Of a stretch of 64,000 nt of DNA, positions 25,601 to 33,103 are shown in pieces (within the stretch, counting starts at the first letter, position 1; the number at the start of each line of letters is the position of its first letter). The stretch covers positions 34,507 through 98,506 of the forward strand of contig JAPOVA010000048.1 of assembly GCA_026708385.1 (NCBI GenBank), in the 5' to 3' direction. Origin of the DNA: Simkaniaceae bacterium (GTDB taxonomy: Bacteria > Chlamydiota > Chlamydiia > Chlamydiales > Simkaniaceae). The notes under the pieces were generated by a model. That model was not told the DNA's origin, did not search any database, and saw only the letters and a list, made by a program, of their open reading frames with translations. A program made the translations under genes and the position numbers.

Positions 25601-27894
25601 TCGAAAACGGGACATATTCCACGTAGCGCGGTGATCGATTCGGGGGTACCGATGAAGAGGACGGCGGTGTCGTCGGCCGTCCTCTCCGCCGTTCTCAACG
25701 TACGCAAAAGAGCCCGGTCGGCCAGTTCATGGCGACTCAGGTCGGGGGTGACTTCCCGGATTCTCGCGAGGTAAGTAGCGACATCCATGTGCTCGGGGTG
25801 ATAGACGTAGAATTCGGACGTCTGCAACTCCGGAGTATCGAATCGAGCGATGAGATCTTTGAGCTCCCCGAGCGTTTCCTCCTTTCCCGTCAGGATCAAC
25901 ACGTTTGCCTCTTCGTTCCACTCGATGCAACGAATGGCTCGAATGAGGGGGGAGGACTTGTCGGTTCTGTGTAACGACCTGATCGTTTGCTCGAGCATCT
26001 TGATCACGAAAGAGCCTGTGACATGCTTGAGAGGGTAGGTGTCGTATCCCGGAAAGGTGGTCGTCTGCTCGGAGCCGATCTCCGCCGTGTCTATGGAGAG
26101 GATGATGTCTCGAACGCGTGCCACGGCCGATGCGGGTCCCTGTACGATGAAAGAGCGGGTTTGATCGACATATTTGATGTTGGTCAACACTTCGGCTACG
26201 GGGTCGGACTTACGCAACGCACCGGCAATTCCGTTCAATCCCTCATGAAGATAGCGAGGTTCGACATGACGAACGATATGGACGTAGAGATCGGTTTTTT
26301 TTAGCACGTATTCCGGTTCGTCCATCGCCGTTACGAGGGCCCGAATCCTGTCGATGGCTTGCGTACTACCCACGAAAACAAGCGAATAGGCCGACTCAAC
26401 CCAGTGAGCCGATTTCAGTGCCGGAAGGAGGGACTCATCGTTGAGATGTTCCCGTTCCAAAGACTCGGCCACCTCTCTGATCTGTCGGACGAGTTCCTTT
26501 CCCGAAAGGTTTTTCGGTGAGTATAGGAAAAAATCTCCGTGCATCAACCGATCGGTCGACGTATCGAAGAGGGGTAAGAGAGCTTTCAATCGATCGATCG
26601 AGTACTTATCGCCGATGAAGAGTAGGGAGCGATTTTCTTTAATGGGTGTCATGGAGGCGACGGCATCGATAAAGTCGGTATCGGGGTGAGGGGTTTTCTT
26701 CAAGCTCGCGACCAATTTGCGTATGGCGGAGGTGATCCTATCAAAGGACTCATTGCGTATGCCGTAGATATGGAACGCATTTTTCACATACTCCTCCTCG
26801 GATCCCGAGGCGGGAATATCCAACTCGGAGAGGATCTTACCGATGTTGGCGAGGGAATGGGGATCCCCCGTAAAAAAAAGTGCGTGGCTCTCACGGATAT
26901 AGCGCATCGTACCGAGCGTATTGATGAGATGTTTGGCCGCATTTCCCATCTTGCTCAAATCGGATTCGATTTTCCGGATGGCCGACCTGAGGACATCGGC
27001 GGGTTTATTGACGATGTGATAGAGAAACAGATTGTCCCCCGTGACGGAGCCGACGATGTTTCGGGTAAGGAGGGGGGGGACATCGAGGTCTTCGAGGATC
27101 ATGATCGATTTTTCGATCAGACGGGGTGTCGATACGACGAAGATGCTGCGCGTGGAACCTTGCGGTACGAAGATGACGGGATTGCCCTCGGCTACGGGGG
27201 TGATGATTTTGTCGACGAGTTGAATCAAACTTTCGGGAGAGTGATTTTTAGCGGTGTAGCAGTCAATCTCCAAGGGAGTTTGCGCGTTGTCTATGCTCAG
27301 GAGGAGCACGCGAATCTGTTCGATATTGTGGGTGATATCGGTGATGATCAGATGGCGGGTTTCCGCGGATACTTCCAGGATGGCGTCTTGCGAGAGAAGG
27401 GGGGTAACGAGCTTGGCGACGGTAGCGGGGTTGGCATTTGCGAGTTTAAAGACACGGGTCATTACGGCGGGTAGTCGGTCCCCTTTGAGAGGGTGTTCAT
27501 CCGAGACGACGGTGGCAATTTGGTTGATCGCTCCCGATTTCGTAATCAATAGGTTGTTCCCCTGTTCGACGATGCCGAGGCCGTGCATCTTCAATATCTG
27601 CATCAGGGCGGACATGATATTGACCAAGGAGGTCGGCTCTTCCGATTTGATAGTGACATTGAAGTTGAGGGCATTTTCTTCATAAATGAAGTTCGTTCCG
27701 GCAATCTTGCCGATAAATCCGATATATTCCTTGATGGATACGTTATCGAAATTGATCACATACCCCTCTTTTTTTTCGACGGCACTCATTTTCTCTTTTT
27801 TGCTCCGGGCTGCGAAGGATGTGGCACACATGAAGAAGGCAAGTCCGTAGATAAAGAGAGAAATAGCTATACGTCCGGCTTTAAATCGATGCAT
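22609..27894 (-). CDS. cdsC: Giant type III secretion secretin (CdsC/SctC) with about 14 tandem N-domain-like repeats
   Basis: The outer-membrane ring of the T3SS. Residues 1-28 are a signal peptide. About 40-275 hold N0 and N1 domains (YVINFDNVSIKEYIGFIGK; PATVAKLVTPLLSQDAILEV). From about 277 to 1447 there are roughly 14 repeats of about 84 residues, each starting with F-x-Y-x-P-like strand, then a helical stretch, then a strand such as SVLFIGT followed by a helix and (V/F)D. From about 1448 the secretin C-domain follows (VEVLVLETTIDNSLNFGLRW; QKVVTQDNKNARIFVGQNVPY; GTVTLDIDEEI; LGGIPWIGAAF; TAVLIFVRPHIV). At 1761 residues it is about double the usual chlamydial CdsC. Neighbours Pkn5-like kinase, CdsQ and CdsP are in chlamydial order. 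Confidence 0.95.
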   Translation of the reverse strand: MHRFKAGRIAISLFIYGLAFFMCATSFAARSKKEKMSAVEKKEGYVINFDNVSIKEYIGFIGKIAGTNFIYEENALNFNVTIKSEEPTSLVNIMSALMQILKMHGLGIVEQGNNLLITKSGAINQIATVVSDEHPLKGDRLPAVMTRVFKLANANPATVAKLVTPLLSQDAILEVSAETRHLIITDITHNIEQIRVLLLSIDNAQTPLEIDCYTAKNHSPESLIQLVDKIITPVAEGNPVIFVPQGSTRSIFVVSTPRLIEKSIMILEDLDVPPLLTRNIVGSVTGDNLFLYHIVNKPADVLRSAIRKIESDLSKMGNAAKHLINTLGTMRYIRESHALFFTGDPHSLANIGKILSELDIPASGSEEEYVKNAFHIYGIRNESFDRITSAIRKLVASLKKTPHPDTDFIDAVASMTPIKENRSLLFIGDKYSIDRLKALLPLFDTSTDRLMHGDFFLYSPKNLSGKELVRQIREVAESLEREHLNDESLLPALKSAHWVESAYSLVFVGSTQAIDRIRALVTAMDEPEYVLKKTDLYVHIVRHVEPRYLHEGLNGIAGALRKSDPVAEVLTNIKYVDQTRSFIVQGPASAVARVRDIILSIDTAEIGSEQTTTFPGYDTYPLKHVTGSFVIKMLEQTIRSLHRTDKSSPLIRAIRCIEWNEEANVLILTGKEETLGELKDLIARFDTPELQTSEFYVYHPEHMDVATYLARIREVTPDLSRHELADRALLRTLRTAERTADDTAVLFIGTPESITALRGICPVFDAKDETRKTEFYFYKPLSADAVSFTDNMLRIGENMAKSGLYDPPLIAAVRSAHLSIGDTAVMFTGTPNAIEQIKAMLPSVDASSVAKQANPIFFYTPLHVSAEEIIRASVQAAKELEGAKQPDQGLIAALKSGKVVALGRSVLFIGTASAIDRLPKIVSVFDGKKASLDEVYVYEPRSTRAIEWEQRSSQVADKLKSAGLNDPELLHALKSAKATPAGDAVAYVGTTESLAKLRELITTYDTSLQEKKVTRFAVYQPVNMSPTDMQKRMADAAQRLRRSGLENPDFIKTLQSVQVASEGRSVLFLGTASAVEQVADLAKEYDTHSQAPEKVNDFLVYTPNFLPTSDLLARLDDIADNMTASGLADSALIRTLKTAKGISGNLSVLFIGTQTAITGVRELLPGVDQRKASDIPPTTKTGFFTYKIRYASGPVLVSHLKGIALDLSRSHDASERDFIKTLEHLRYLPESNSITFIGTPQALQQARELAAKFDVPELKEQSKEKRSPSGYDLYQPKYLPGEELIGYMQHFQQNLLASQVRNIPLFEAINHLKWLPKVSSILVSGNEKERKEIIVLLEKFDKPIVPKITETKRAPILPLPETSRVGFLVHRLQYHTGSEIQSALKTIGSEFAHADTRSESTKELVDAIKSIQWVRVTNSLIATGSPDALTQLKELIKNIDTPLKQVFVEVLVLETTIDNSLNFGLRWGSQGTFRNRFAYGTGGFPQPPGNNVDAFTNFSRGLQGVSATAPPQGNMIPLVAGFDLGVIGNIILHKGKSYFALGSLINAIKAESDSTVALNQKVVTQDNKNARIFVGQNVPYIGSVVSNTGNNTLTNSNLEYRDVGVNLSITPQIGDDGTVTLDIDEEITQQVQNQGSVNSTDARQTGLIGITTSKTSTQTSVTVPDKSFLVLSGQINNSKTKTKTQIPCLGGIPWIGAAFAQHDTLTNKTAVLIFVRPHIVHSFDVYKEISTGQEELHREQVRDAETFDEGLELVKTADDAA
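23554..27066 (-). repeat. About 14 tandem protein repeats (about 84 residues, 250 bases each) within the secretin gene
   Basis: Repeat starts can be recognised by FLYHIV, FHIYGI, FFLYSP, LYVHIV, YDTYPL, FYVYHP, FYFYKP, IFFYTP, VYVYEP, FAVYQP, FLVYTP, FFTYKI, YDLYQP and FLVHRL. Most contain a second strand like SLVFVG, AVLFIG, SVLFIG, SITFIG. Repeats are strongly diverged at DNA level, so the expansion is old. Confidence 0.85.
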
Positions 27895-28149
27895 TAACGT
27901 CCGTTTCTTAGGCGATTGCCCCGGTTTCCTTACGTTTGCGGGAGTCTTGCCACATGGTCGGTCCGAAGAGTTACGACCGGCGAGACAGGCTTCAGCGTAG
28001 CAAAAATTCCACTTTGATACAAGAAACGGGTTGAGTCCGAGGATTGTAGCAACACCCCTTCCCGTTTGAAGATCTCGTAGGCGATCAAGGTGATCTCCGG
28101 CGTCCCGTTCGTCGAAGAATCCTGCGGATGATGCGGGTGCCCTACTTGC
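27895..28149. other. Gap between secretin and kinase genes
   Basis: A leftward frame runs through this gap (27930 to 28229) and overlaps the kinase 3' end out of frame. It has no ATG or GTG start inside the gap and no recognised motif. The stretch probably carries the leader of the secretin gene. Confidence 0.35.
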
Positions 28150-29790
28150 TTAAGCCGTCCTCTTGAGGGTAAGGACGAAGTAGGAGCTATCCCGCGCGGG
28201 GCCGGCGTGCTTTGCGGATTCCAAGACAAGTCCTTCCGCTTGCGTTTGTGCAGCCAAGTCGACGAAGGAGGATAAGGAAGACCTGATCACCTCTTCCAAT
28301 GCTTTTCCGTAGTCGAAATCCCCTACGCTGTCGGGAAAGGAGTGCAAGACCAGGATATCTCCCTCTTCCCAAGTTTCGGTCGTCTCATAGAAGCCGTGTT
28401 GCGATGCGATACCGAGAGGGGGATTTTGATTGGAAAGCAGATGGGGTTCGGGGCTACCGAAGGGTAGTCGGATCAGGGGGGGGAAGCGACATGAGATGAA
28501 GGAGAACCGGTCGAGTTCGGGAATGAGTCGGAGTAGACAGAATGAGCACGAAGGAAACCGTTTGTGCGATGCGAGCACGTCACTTAAATCGGTGATGAAA
28601 TCGACGGAAAGGAAAGGGGTCTCCCCACTCTTTTCCCGAGACCGGATCAGGGTATGCATGACTCCCTTGATGAAGCCGATTTCCTCTACCGATTCGGTCC
28701 GATCTCCCCCCGGAGAGGCGATCGGCATCAAATAGGAACCGTCCTCCAAATGAAAAAAATCATAATAGGTTCCGCAAGAAGGGGGGGGAACTTTTTTCTC
28801 CGAACGTTCATCCGGATTGCTCGCGCTGTGGTAGGCCAGCCCGACGTCACAGAGGGATCTGTCCGGTAACGTGTCCGGTAGCGGTGGATGGTGTGGCGGC
28901 TCCGGTTCCTTCCATACCTGCTCGGGTTCCTTTTCTCGGAGATCGTTTTCTTCCGCATATGACCGCAACGTGTTCGAAACGGCCGTGATCAGATCAACGA
29001 TATCGGGATAGCGATCTTCGACGGAGGGGGCTACCGCCCTTTCGATGATTTCCCGCAACTCCTCGGGTAGTAGGGAGAGGCGGATCGTTCCGTAGCTAAG
29101 CTTTCCCGTGATGAGTTCGAAAGCAATGACGCCGAGCGAGTAGATATCGGTTGCAAAGGTGACGGTGAGGGGGTCGTTTTGTTGCTCCGGGCTCATGTAG
29201 TTCGGTGTTCCGAGCACCCGCCCTTCAGCCTCGCGGGGCGGGGAGGTCGTATCATGAGCGGGTCGTGCGATACCGAAATCGATGACCTTTACCTTTCCCG
29301 TGTCGGTAAGCAAGATATTTTCCGGTTTGAGATCTCTGTGAATGATGCCGTGCGTGTGAAGGTGCAAGAGAGCAAAACCGATCCGTAAGACGACGTTGAG
29401 GGCGCTACGCAGAGTAAGGTGTTGCTCGGTGATAAACCGGTTTAAAGGGATGCCCCGGACAAACTCCATGGCGATATACAGGCCGTGTTCCCACTCTCCG
29501 GATTCGTACACTTTGATGACGTTGGGGTGGTCGGCCCCTTTGAGAATCTCTCCTTCCTTGATGAACCGTGTTACAATCTCGGGTCGGGCCTTGTGTTTCG
29601 GAGAGAGAACCTTAACGGCAACGAGAAATCCCTTGGGATGGGTAGCGAGATAGAGATAACTCATCCCCCCTTTGTTGAGCAATGCGTCGATCTTGTAGGG
29701 GCCGATCGTGTCGGGGTGAGGAAGGGCGAGACCTTCCCGCTCGGTGAGATTGGGGAGGGTGTGCCTTTTGTAAAAGCGTGCGTTATCCAT
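28150..29790 (-). CDS. T3SS-linked Ser/Thr protein kinase (Pkn5-like) fused to a degenerate SpoIIE/PP2C-like domain
   Basis: A 546-residue two-domain protein. Residues about 28-280 are a Hanks-type kinase: a loosened Gly-rich loop (LLNKGGMSYLYLA), the VAVKVL lysine, catalytic loop IIHRDLKPENIL, VIDFGIA, and GTPNYMSPEQ. Residues about 330-545 resemble a SpoIIE-type phosphatase: GTYYDFFHLEDGSYLMPIA, then CSFCLLRLIPELDRFSFISC, PPLIRL, and WEEGDILVLHSF. The metal-binding Asp positions of active phosphatases look altered (GTYYD for GDYYD, ASPGGD for ADVSGHG), so this half may only bind. Pkn5 next to cdsC and cdsQ is a known chlamydial arrangement. It is placed 14 bases downstream of cdsQ. Confidence 0.85.
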   Translation of the reverse strand: MDNARFYKRHTLPNLTEREGLALPHPDTIGPYKIDALLNKGGMSYLYLATHPKGFLVAVKVLSPKHKARPEIVTRFIKEGEILKGADHPNVIKVYESGEWEHGLYIAMEFVRGIPLNRFITEQHLTLRSALNVVLRIGFALLHLHTHGIIHRDLKPENILLTDTGKVKVIDFGIARPAHDTTSPPREAEGRVLGTPNYMSPEQQNDPLTVTFATDIYSLGVIAFELITGKLSYGTIRLSLLPEELREIIERAVAPSVEDRYPDIVDLITAVSNTLRSYAEENDLREKEPEQVWKEPEPPHHPPLPDTLPDRSLCDVGLAYHSASNPDERSEKKVPPPSCGTYYDFFHLEDGSYLMPIASPGGDRTESVEEIGFIKGVMHTLIRSREKSGETPFLSVDFITDLSDVLASHKRFPSCSFCLLRLIPELDRFSFISCRFPPLIRLPFGSPEPHLLSNQNPPLGIASQHGFYETTETWEEGDILVLHSFPDSVGDFDYGKALEEVIRSSLSSFVDLAAQTQAEGLVLESAKHAGPARDSSYFVLTLKRTA

Positions 29791-29804
29791 ATGGCGGGTA
29801 GATA

Positions 29805-30953
29805 CTAGCCCGTGCGCGTGATTTTGACTCCGATGGTCTTGCCGAGCCGTACCAATCGCCCCTTAGCCACACACTTCCCCCCCGCGACCAAGCGTACTTC
29901 CTCTTCGGGGTATACCTTCAGATCGAGTGTGCCACCCGGTTTGAGTCGTAAGAGAGCATCGAGATTCATCTGCATGCGTGCCACCTCAACCGATAGGGTA
30001 ACGGGTACGCGATCGGGAGAGATGAGCCCTTTCTCGGGACTTTCCCGTCCCCGGATCGTGTCCTCTTCCTCATCTTCGGTCTCTCCCTCTTCCTCGTCTT
30101 CGGTCTCTCCCTCTTCCGTTTCGTAGTATGTCTCCTCGTCTTCTTCGGTAGCCTCATCCTCGTCCGCATCGGTGTCCGCATCCGTTTCATCTTCGAGATA
30201 GGTCCCCTCTTCGTCCTCCGTGTTTTCGTCGAAGGAAAGGGAATCTTCCTCGTATTCGGTTTCGTCGTCCACTGAATCGCTCCCGTGACATAGCGTATAG
30301 TCGAGAATTTTCATATTCTCATCTTTTATCTTAACATGGAAGAGGGGGCTTTCTCCCACTATCAATTGACAGGTGCCCCGGTTTTGCTCGGGAAGGTAAG
30401 AGCAGTCATCAAGTATGACGAAGTCTCCCTCCGTGAGGTTACCTACCTCGTATTGTGTCAAGGTCGTACTTCCTGCCGTAACGGAGGCGGGAATGTAGAT
30501 CTCCGCATATCTTTCGGAAGGGAGGGAGAGGTCTCGTATTCCGGCATAATGTTCCTTGAATGCTTGTCGAAAAAGCGGTGGGCAAGTGAGACGAACATAC
30601 GCAATCTCTTCTCCCCTTTCCACGGCGATATCGAGACAGTAGGCATCTTCTTCGACGAGGGGAATTTCGATGAGTTTCGGGGCGAGCTTGGGAAAAATGT
30701 GCATGGTATCGATCAGGGAGAGTGTTTCGGTTGCCAGATAGTGAAAAAAGCCCTTTTGCAACAAAGGATCGTCAAAGCCGGCCTCTTTTGCTTTCGCATC
30801 GATCAACCAAGAGGAGAGTTTTCTCATGTCCTCCACGGCTACGATAAGGGAGAGGCTTCCCCGAAGCGGTGTCAGGGCGATGCCCAACTGTAACGGAGAG
30901 GTGCCCAGAGAGTCAAAGGTATCGGATCCCTCCTTCCAATCGGCTCCGGCCAA
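29805..30953 (-). CDS. cdsQ: T3SS cytoplasmic C-ring protein CdsQ (SctQ), main reading frame
   Basis: CdsQ forms the cytosolic sorting platform. The C-terminal about 65 residues are a SpoA/YscQ domain (VPVTLSVEVARMQMNLDALL, LKPGGTLDLKVYPEEEVRLV, GKCVAKGRLVRLGKTIGVKI). The N-terminal 220 residues contain a first SpoA-like part (YEVGNLTEGDFVILDDCSYL). Between them, residues about 230-300, is a very acidic linker of Glu, Asp and Tyr with repeated ETEDEEEGE. This frame starts with a TTG at 30953, but protein-like sequence in the same frame continues upstream to a stop near 31095, and the natural ATG lies in another frame; see the separate 5' segment. cdsP precedes it and the Pkn5-like gene follows. 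Confidence 0.85.
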   Translation of the reverse strand: MAGADWKEGSDTFDSLGTSPLQLGIALTPLRGSLSLIVAVEDMRKLSSWLIDAKAKEAGFDDPLLQKGFFHYLATETLSLIDTMHIFPKLAPKLIEIPLVEEDAYCLDIAVERGEEIAYVRLTCPPLFRQAFKEHYAGIRDLSLPSERYAEIYIPASVTAGSTTLTQYEVGNLTEGDFVILDDCSYLPEQNRGTCQLIVGESPLFHVKIKDENMKILDYTLCHGSDSVDDETEYEEDSLSFDENTEDEEGTYLEDETDADTDADEDEATEEDEETYYETEEGETEDEEEGETEDEEEDTIRGRESPEKGLISPDRVPVTLSVEVARMQMNLDALLRLKPGGTLDLKVYPEEEVRLVAGGKCVAKGRLVRLGKTIGVKITRTG

Positions 30954-31108
30954 ACGGAAGCGAATCCCTTCCGTTTCGAAGGCTCCGGCAAATTCTTCGG
31001 CAAAAAGATCCCAAGGAAACTCCGGAAAGGTACCCCAAAGGGGGAGCCCAAGGAGTCCGAGAGCAATGCTTCCGTCCGTAGGATGAAGCTATGTTGTCTC
31101 CGGTTCAT
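30954..31108 (-). other. Probable 5' end of cdsQ, separated by an apparent frameshift
   Basis: An ATG at 31108 overlaps the cdsP stop as ATGA, the arrangement used elsewhere in this genome. It opens with MNRRQHSFILRTEALL, but then leaves the cdsQ frame. In the cdsQ frame the sequence just downstream still reads like protein (GLPLWGTFPEFPWDLFAEEF). One extra C in the CCCCC run at about 31040-31046 would join both into a single cdsQ. Whether this is a real frameshift, slippage or a sequencing error cannot be seen. Confidence 0.6.
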
Positions 31109-31731
31109 TCGGCCACCGGTTGCGCCCGTTTACCCGGTTTTCGTTTCTTCTTATTCCGGACGGAACCCGGGTGGCACGGGGGGGCGATGCGTATCACAAA
31201 GCGGGGTAGGGTATCTTTCAGGGCTTGGCAAAGTGACGGAACGGCCGCGGAGAGGAGGGCGACCGCGGTAGCATCCGGGTTTTCCAAGGAGATATTGAAG
31301 CTACACGGACAGGTGTCGTAGTGCTCGATCCGGACTATCGTGTTGTGGAAGGGACTATGAAGATCGTCTGTGTGCAGAGTCATCTCGACCTTGGAGACTC
31401 CCTCTTTGCTTGCTATGCACAGATAGTTAGCCATTCGGGCGACGAGATCATCAACACCGGGTGAGATGATCCGGCCGACCTGCCCCCCTTCGGCAGAGGG
31501 GGTGACACTCGGACTACCCCCTTTTACGGGTGACACGCCGGTCCCCGACCCCGGGATGGACCCGGCTACGAGATCAAAGGGGGAGGGAGGATCGGGCCGA
31601 TGGGTCTTCTTCTTCTTTCCCCTCCTCATCTTGACTTTGAACGGTGCGGACACGGAGGGATCGGGGAGATGCTCGGGAACGCGTCCGGGGGGGGTGACGT
31701 TCGGGAAGGAGCGTCCTACGAAGGGAAGCAT
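31105..31731 (-). CDS. T3SS protein CdsP-like (SctP position, CT671 family)
   Basis: A 208-residue protein placed directly before cdsQ, where chlamydiae carry CdsP. The N-terminal half is proline/basic-rich (KVKMRRGKKKKTHRPDPP) and the C-terminal half has the alternating strand pattern SKVEMTLHTDDLHSPFH, then IVRIEHYDTCPCSFNISL and a helix ending in ALKDTLPRFVIRIAPP, compatible with the needle-length-control C-domain. Assignment rests mainly on position and this pattern. Its stop overlaps the ATG of cdsQ. A run of eight G occurs around 31684-31691. cdsO and cdsN, which precede cdsP in Chlamydia, are not upstream here. Confidence 0.65.
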   Translation of the reverse strand: MLPFVGRSFPNVTPPGRVPEHLPDPSVSAPFKVKMRRGKKKKTHRPDPPSPFDLVAGSIPGSGTGVSPVKGGSPSVTPSAEGGQVGRIISPGVDDLVARMANYLCIASKEGVSKVEMTLHTDDLHSPFHNTIVRIEHYDTCPCSFNISLENPDATAVALLSAAVPSLCQALKDTLPRFVIRIAPPCHPGSVRNKKKRKPGKRAQPVAE

Positions 31732-31867
31732 GGCACTCTCTCGGTTGCACTCGTCGGTTGTTCCCGAGTATACGTGGAGATCTATTTTATGCCAAAGAAA
31801 GTGGTTTTTTTTACCGATCCGTTTTCCATACGACTTCCCCCGTAGCGTTGGTTAGGGAACCGATGAT

Positions 31868-32965
31868 CTATTTCCGCTCCCCGCCCGCAACTTCTTCTAA
31901 CGCGATTCGTGCGGGAAGGGTGACCGGCTCGGGGGGTGGCTCGGGAAGCATCGCATCCAACATGTTGCACATGATGTGCTCGTACGACCCCGAGGATTTC
32001 TTACCTTCACCGCAACGGGGTAAGGCATTGTGCAATGCAAGTGACCTCCTCCTCAACTCACGAAGCCGCAAGCGTTCTACCTGCGATGCCTCCTTCGTTT
32101 CATCTATTGTGACTCCCCGAGCACTTGCAACCTGTTCGATTTTGCGAATCCTGCTCGCAAACGTGGGATGTCCGTGATCAAACGTATCCTCTCCCGAGGA
32201 AGACAGCCTTATCGATTCCCGCCATATGCCGAGGGGGCGGAAGGGATCGGTAAGAAGACCCCGCACGTTTTTTGATATATCGGCGTTCGCATCCCTCAGA
32301 GCTACGAACCATCGCCATCCCCCTTTCAACTCCTCGTCGGTTGCATTGGCTATGGCAAACGTATCCGCTTTGACCTCTCGCCACCGAAACACCGCATCGA
32401 CTGCCCGATTACACACATAAAAAGCGGCAACCGTGCCGAACAAGGGGAGGGTTGCCGCACCCACCCCCTTACGGGAAAAAGCGCGCAAAGCCCGCACGCA
32501 TCCCACTCCCGCTATCACGGGTCGAGCAAGGTCATTGACCGCGACGGCAGCACCGCCCGTGACGGCATCGTTGGACAGGACGTGTTTGATCTCTCGATTA
32601 ATCAGAAAACCGGCGTGATCCCGGTCAGCCGGATTGTGGGCCGAATCATCGTCAATATGTATGGCGGCGTCACCTCCTCGACACGCATTCGTTCCCACGA
32701 AGTACGGCCGTGATTTTGTCCTTCCCCCGCCATCGCTCTGCAAGAACAAGAGGTCATTCCGGACACCGTTCCGGTACATAATCCGACTTCTGTTTGCCCT
32801 CCATTGTCTGTGCGCATCGCAGATAGCGTGCCGAGAGTCGTCACCTCCGGCGCAACGACCGCAAGGTTTCCGAGGCGGCGCTGCGTAGTGTGTGGCCCGG
32901 TATACTTCGGAAAAACCTCCGAAACAATGATCCGACAAAAAATCTACTACGCGCGACACGGCCAT
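31868..32965 (-). CDS. Degenerate M48-type metallopeptidase-like protein
   Basis: 365 residues with the layout of M48 peptidases but a changed zinc motif. Where HExxH is expected the protein reads FLINREIKHVLSND (REIKH, first His replaced by Arg). The third-ligand segment FRWREVKADTFAI (R..E..AD) and the C-terminal HPTFASRIRKIEQ are conserved family landmarks; two hydrophobic segments lie between (VIAGVGCVRALRAF; LPLFGTVAAFYVCN). ATG at 32965 has GGAGG nine bases upstream. It precedes the cdsP-cdsQ genes on the same strand with a 136-base gap. Loss of one ligand suggests an inactive or altered enzyme; function unknown. Confidence 0.65.
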   Translation of the reverse strand: MAVSRVVDFLSDHCFGGFSEVYRATHYAAPPRKPCGRCAGGDDSRHAICDAHRQWRANRSRIMYRNGVRNDLLFLQSDGGGRTKSRPYFVGTNACRGGDAAIHIDDDSAHNPADRDHAGFLINREIKHVLSNDAVTGGAAVAVNDLARPVIAGVGCVRALRAFSRKGVGAATLPLFGTVAAFYVCNRAVDAVFRWREVKADTFAIANATDEELKGGWRWFVALRDANADISKNVRGLLTDPFRPLGIWRESIRLSSSGEDTFDHGHPTFASRIRKIEQVASARGVTIDETKEASQVERLRLRELRRRSLALHNALPRCGEGKKSSGSYEHIMCNMLDAMLPEPPPEPVTLPARIALEEVAGGERK

Positions 32966-33103
32966 CGAACAAAACCTCCGTCCTGATCACGAAAGGAAAC
33001 ATCGTAGACGCACCGACATTTATCCGCAATAGTTCTCATATCTTTCCGTAGGGGGGCGGAAGCGAAGGGGGCAAGGTGCCGATTCTCCTTTCTCGTGCGG
33101 ACT

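Noticed and set aside
27930..28229. 99-residue leftward frame between secretin and kinase genes
   Set aside because: Its only ATG is inside the kinase gene in another frame and no family features are seen.
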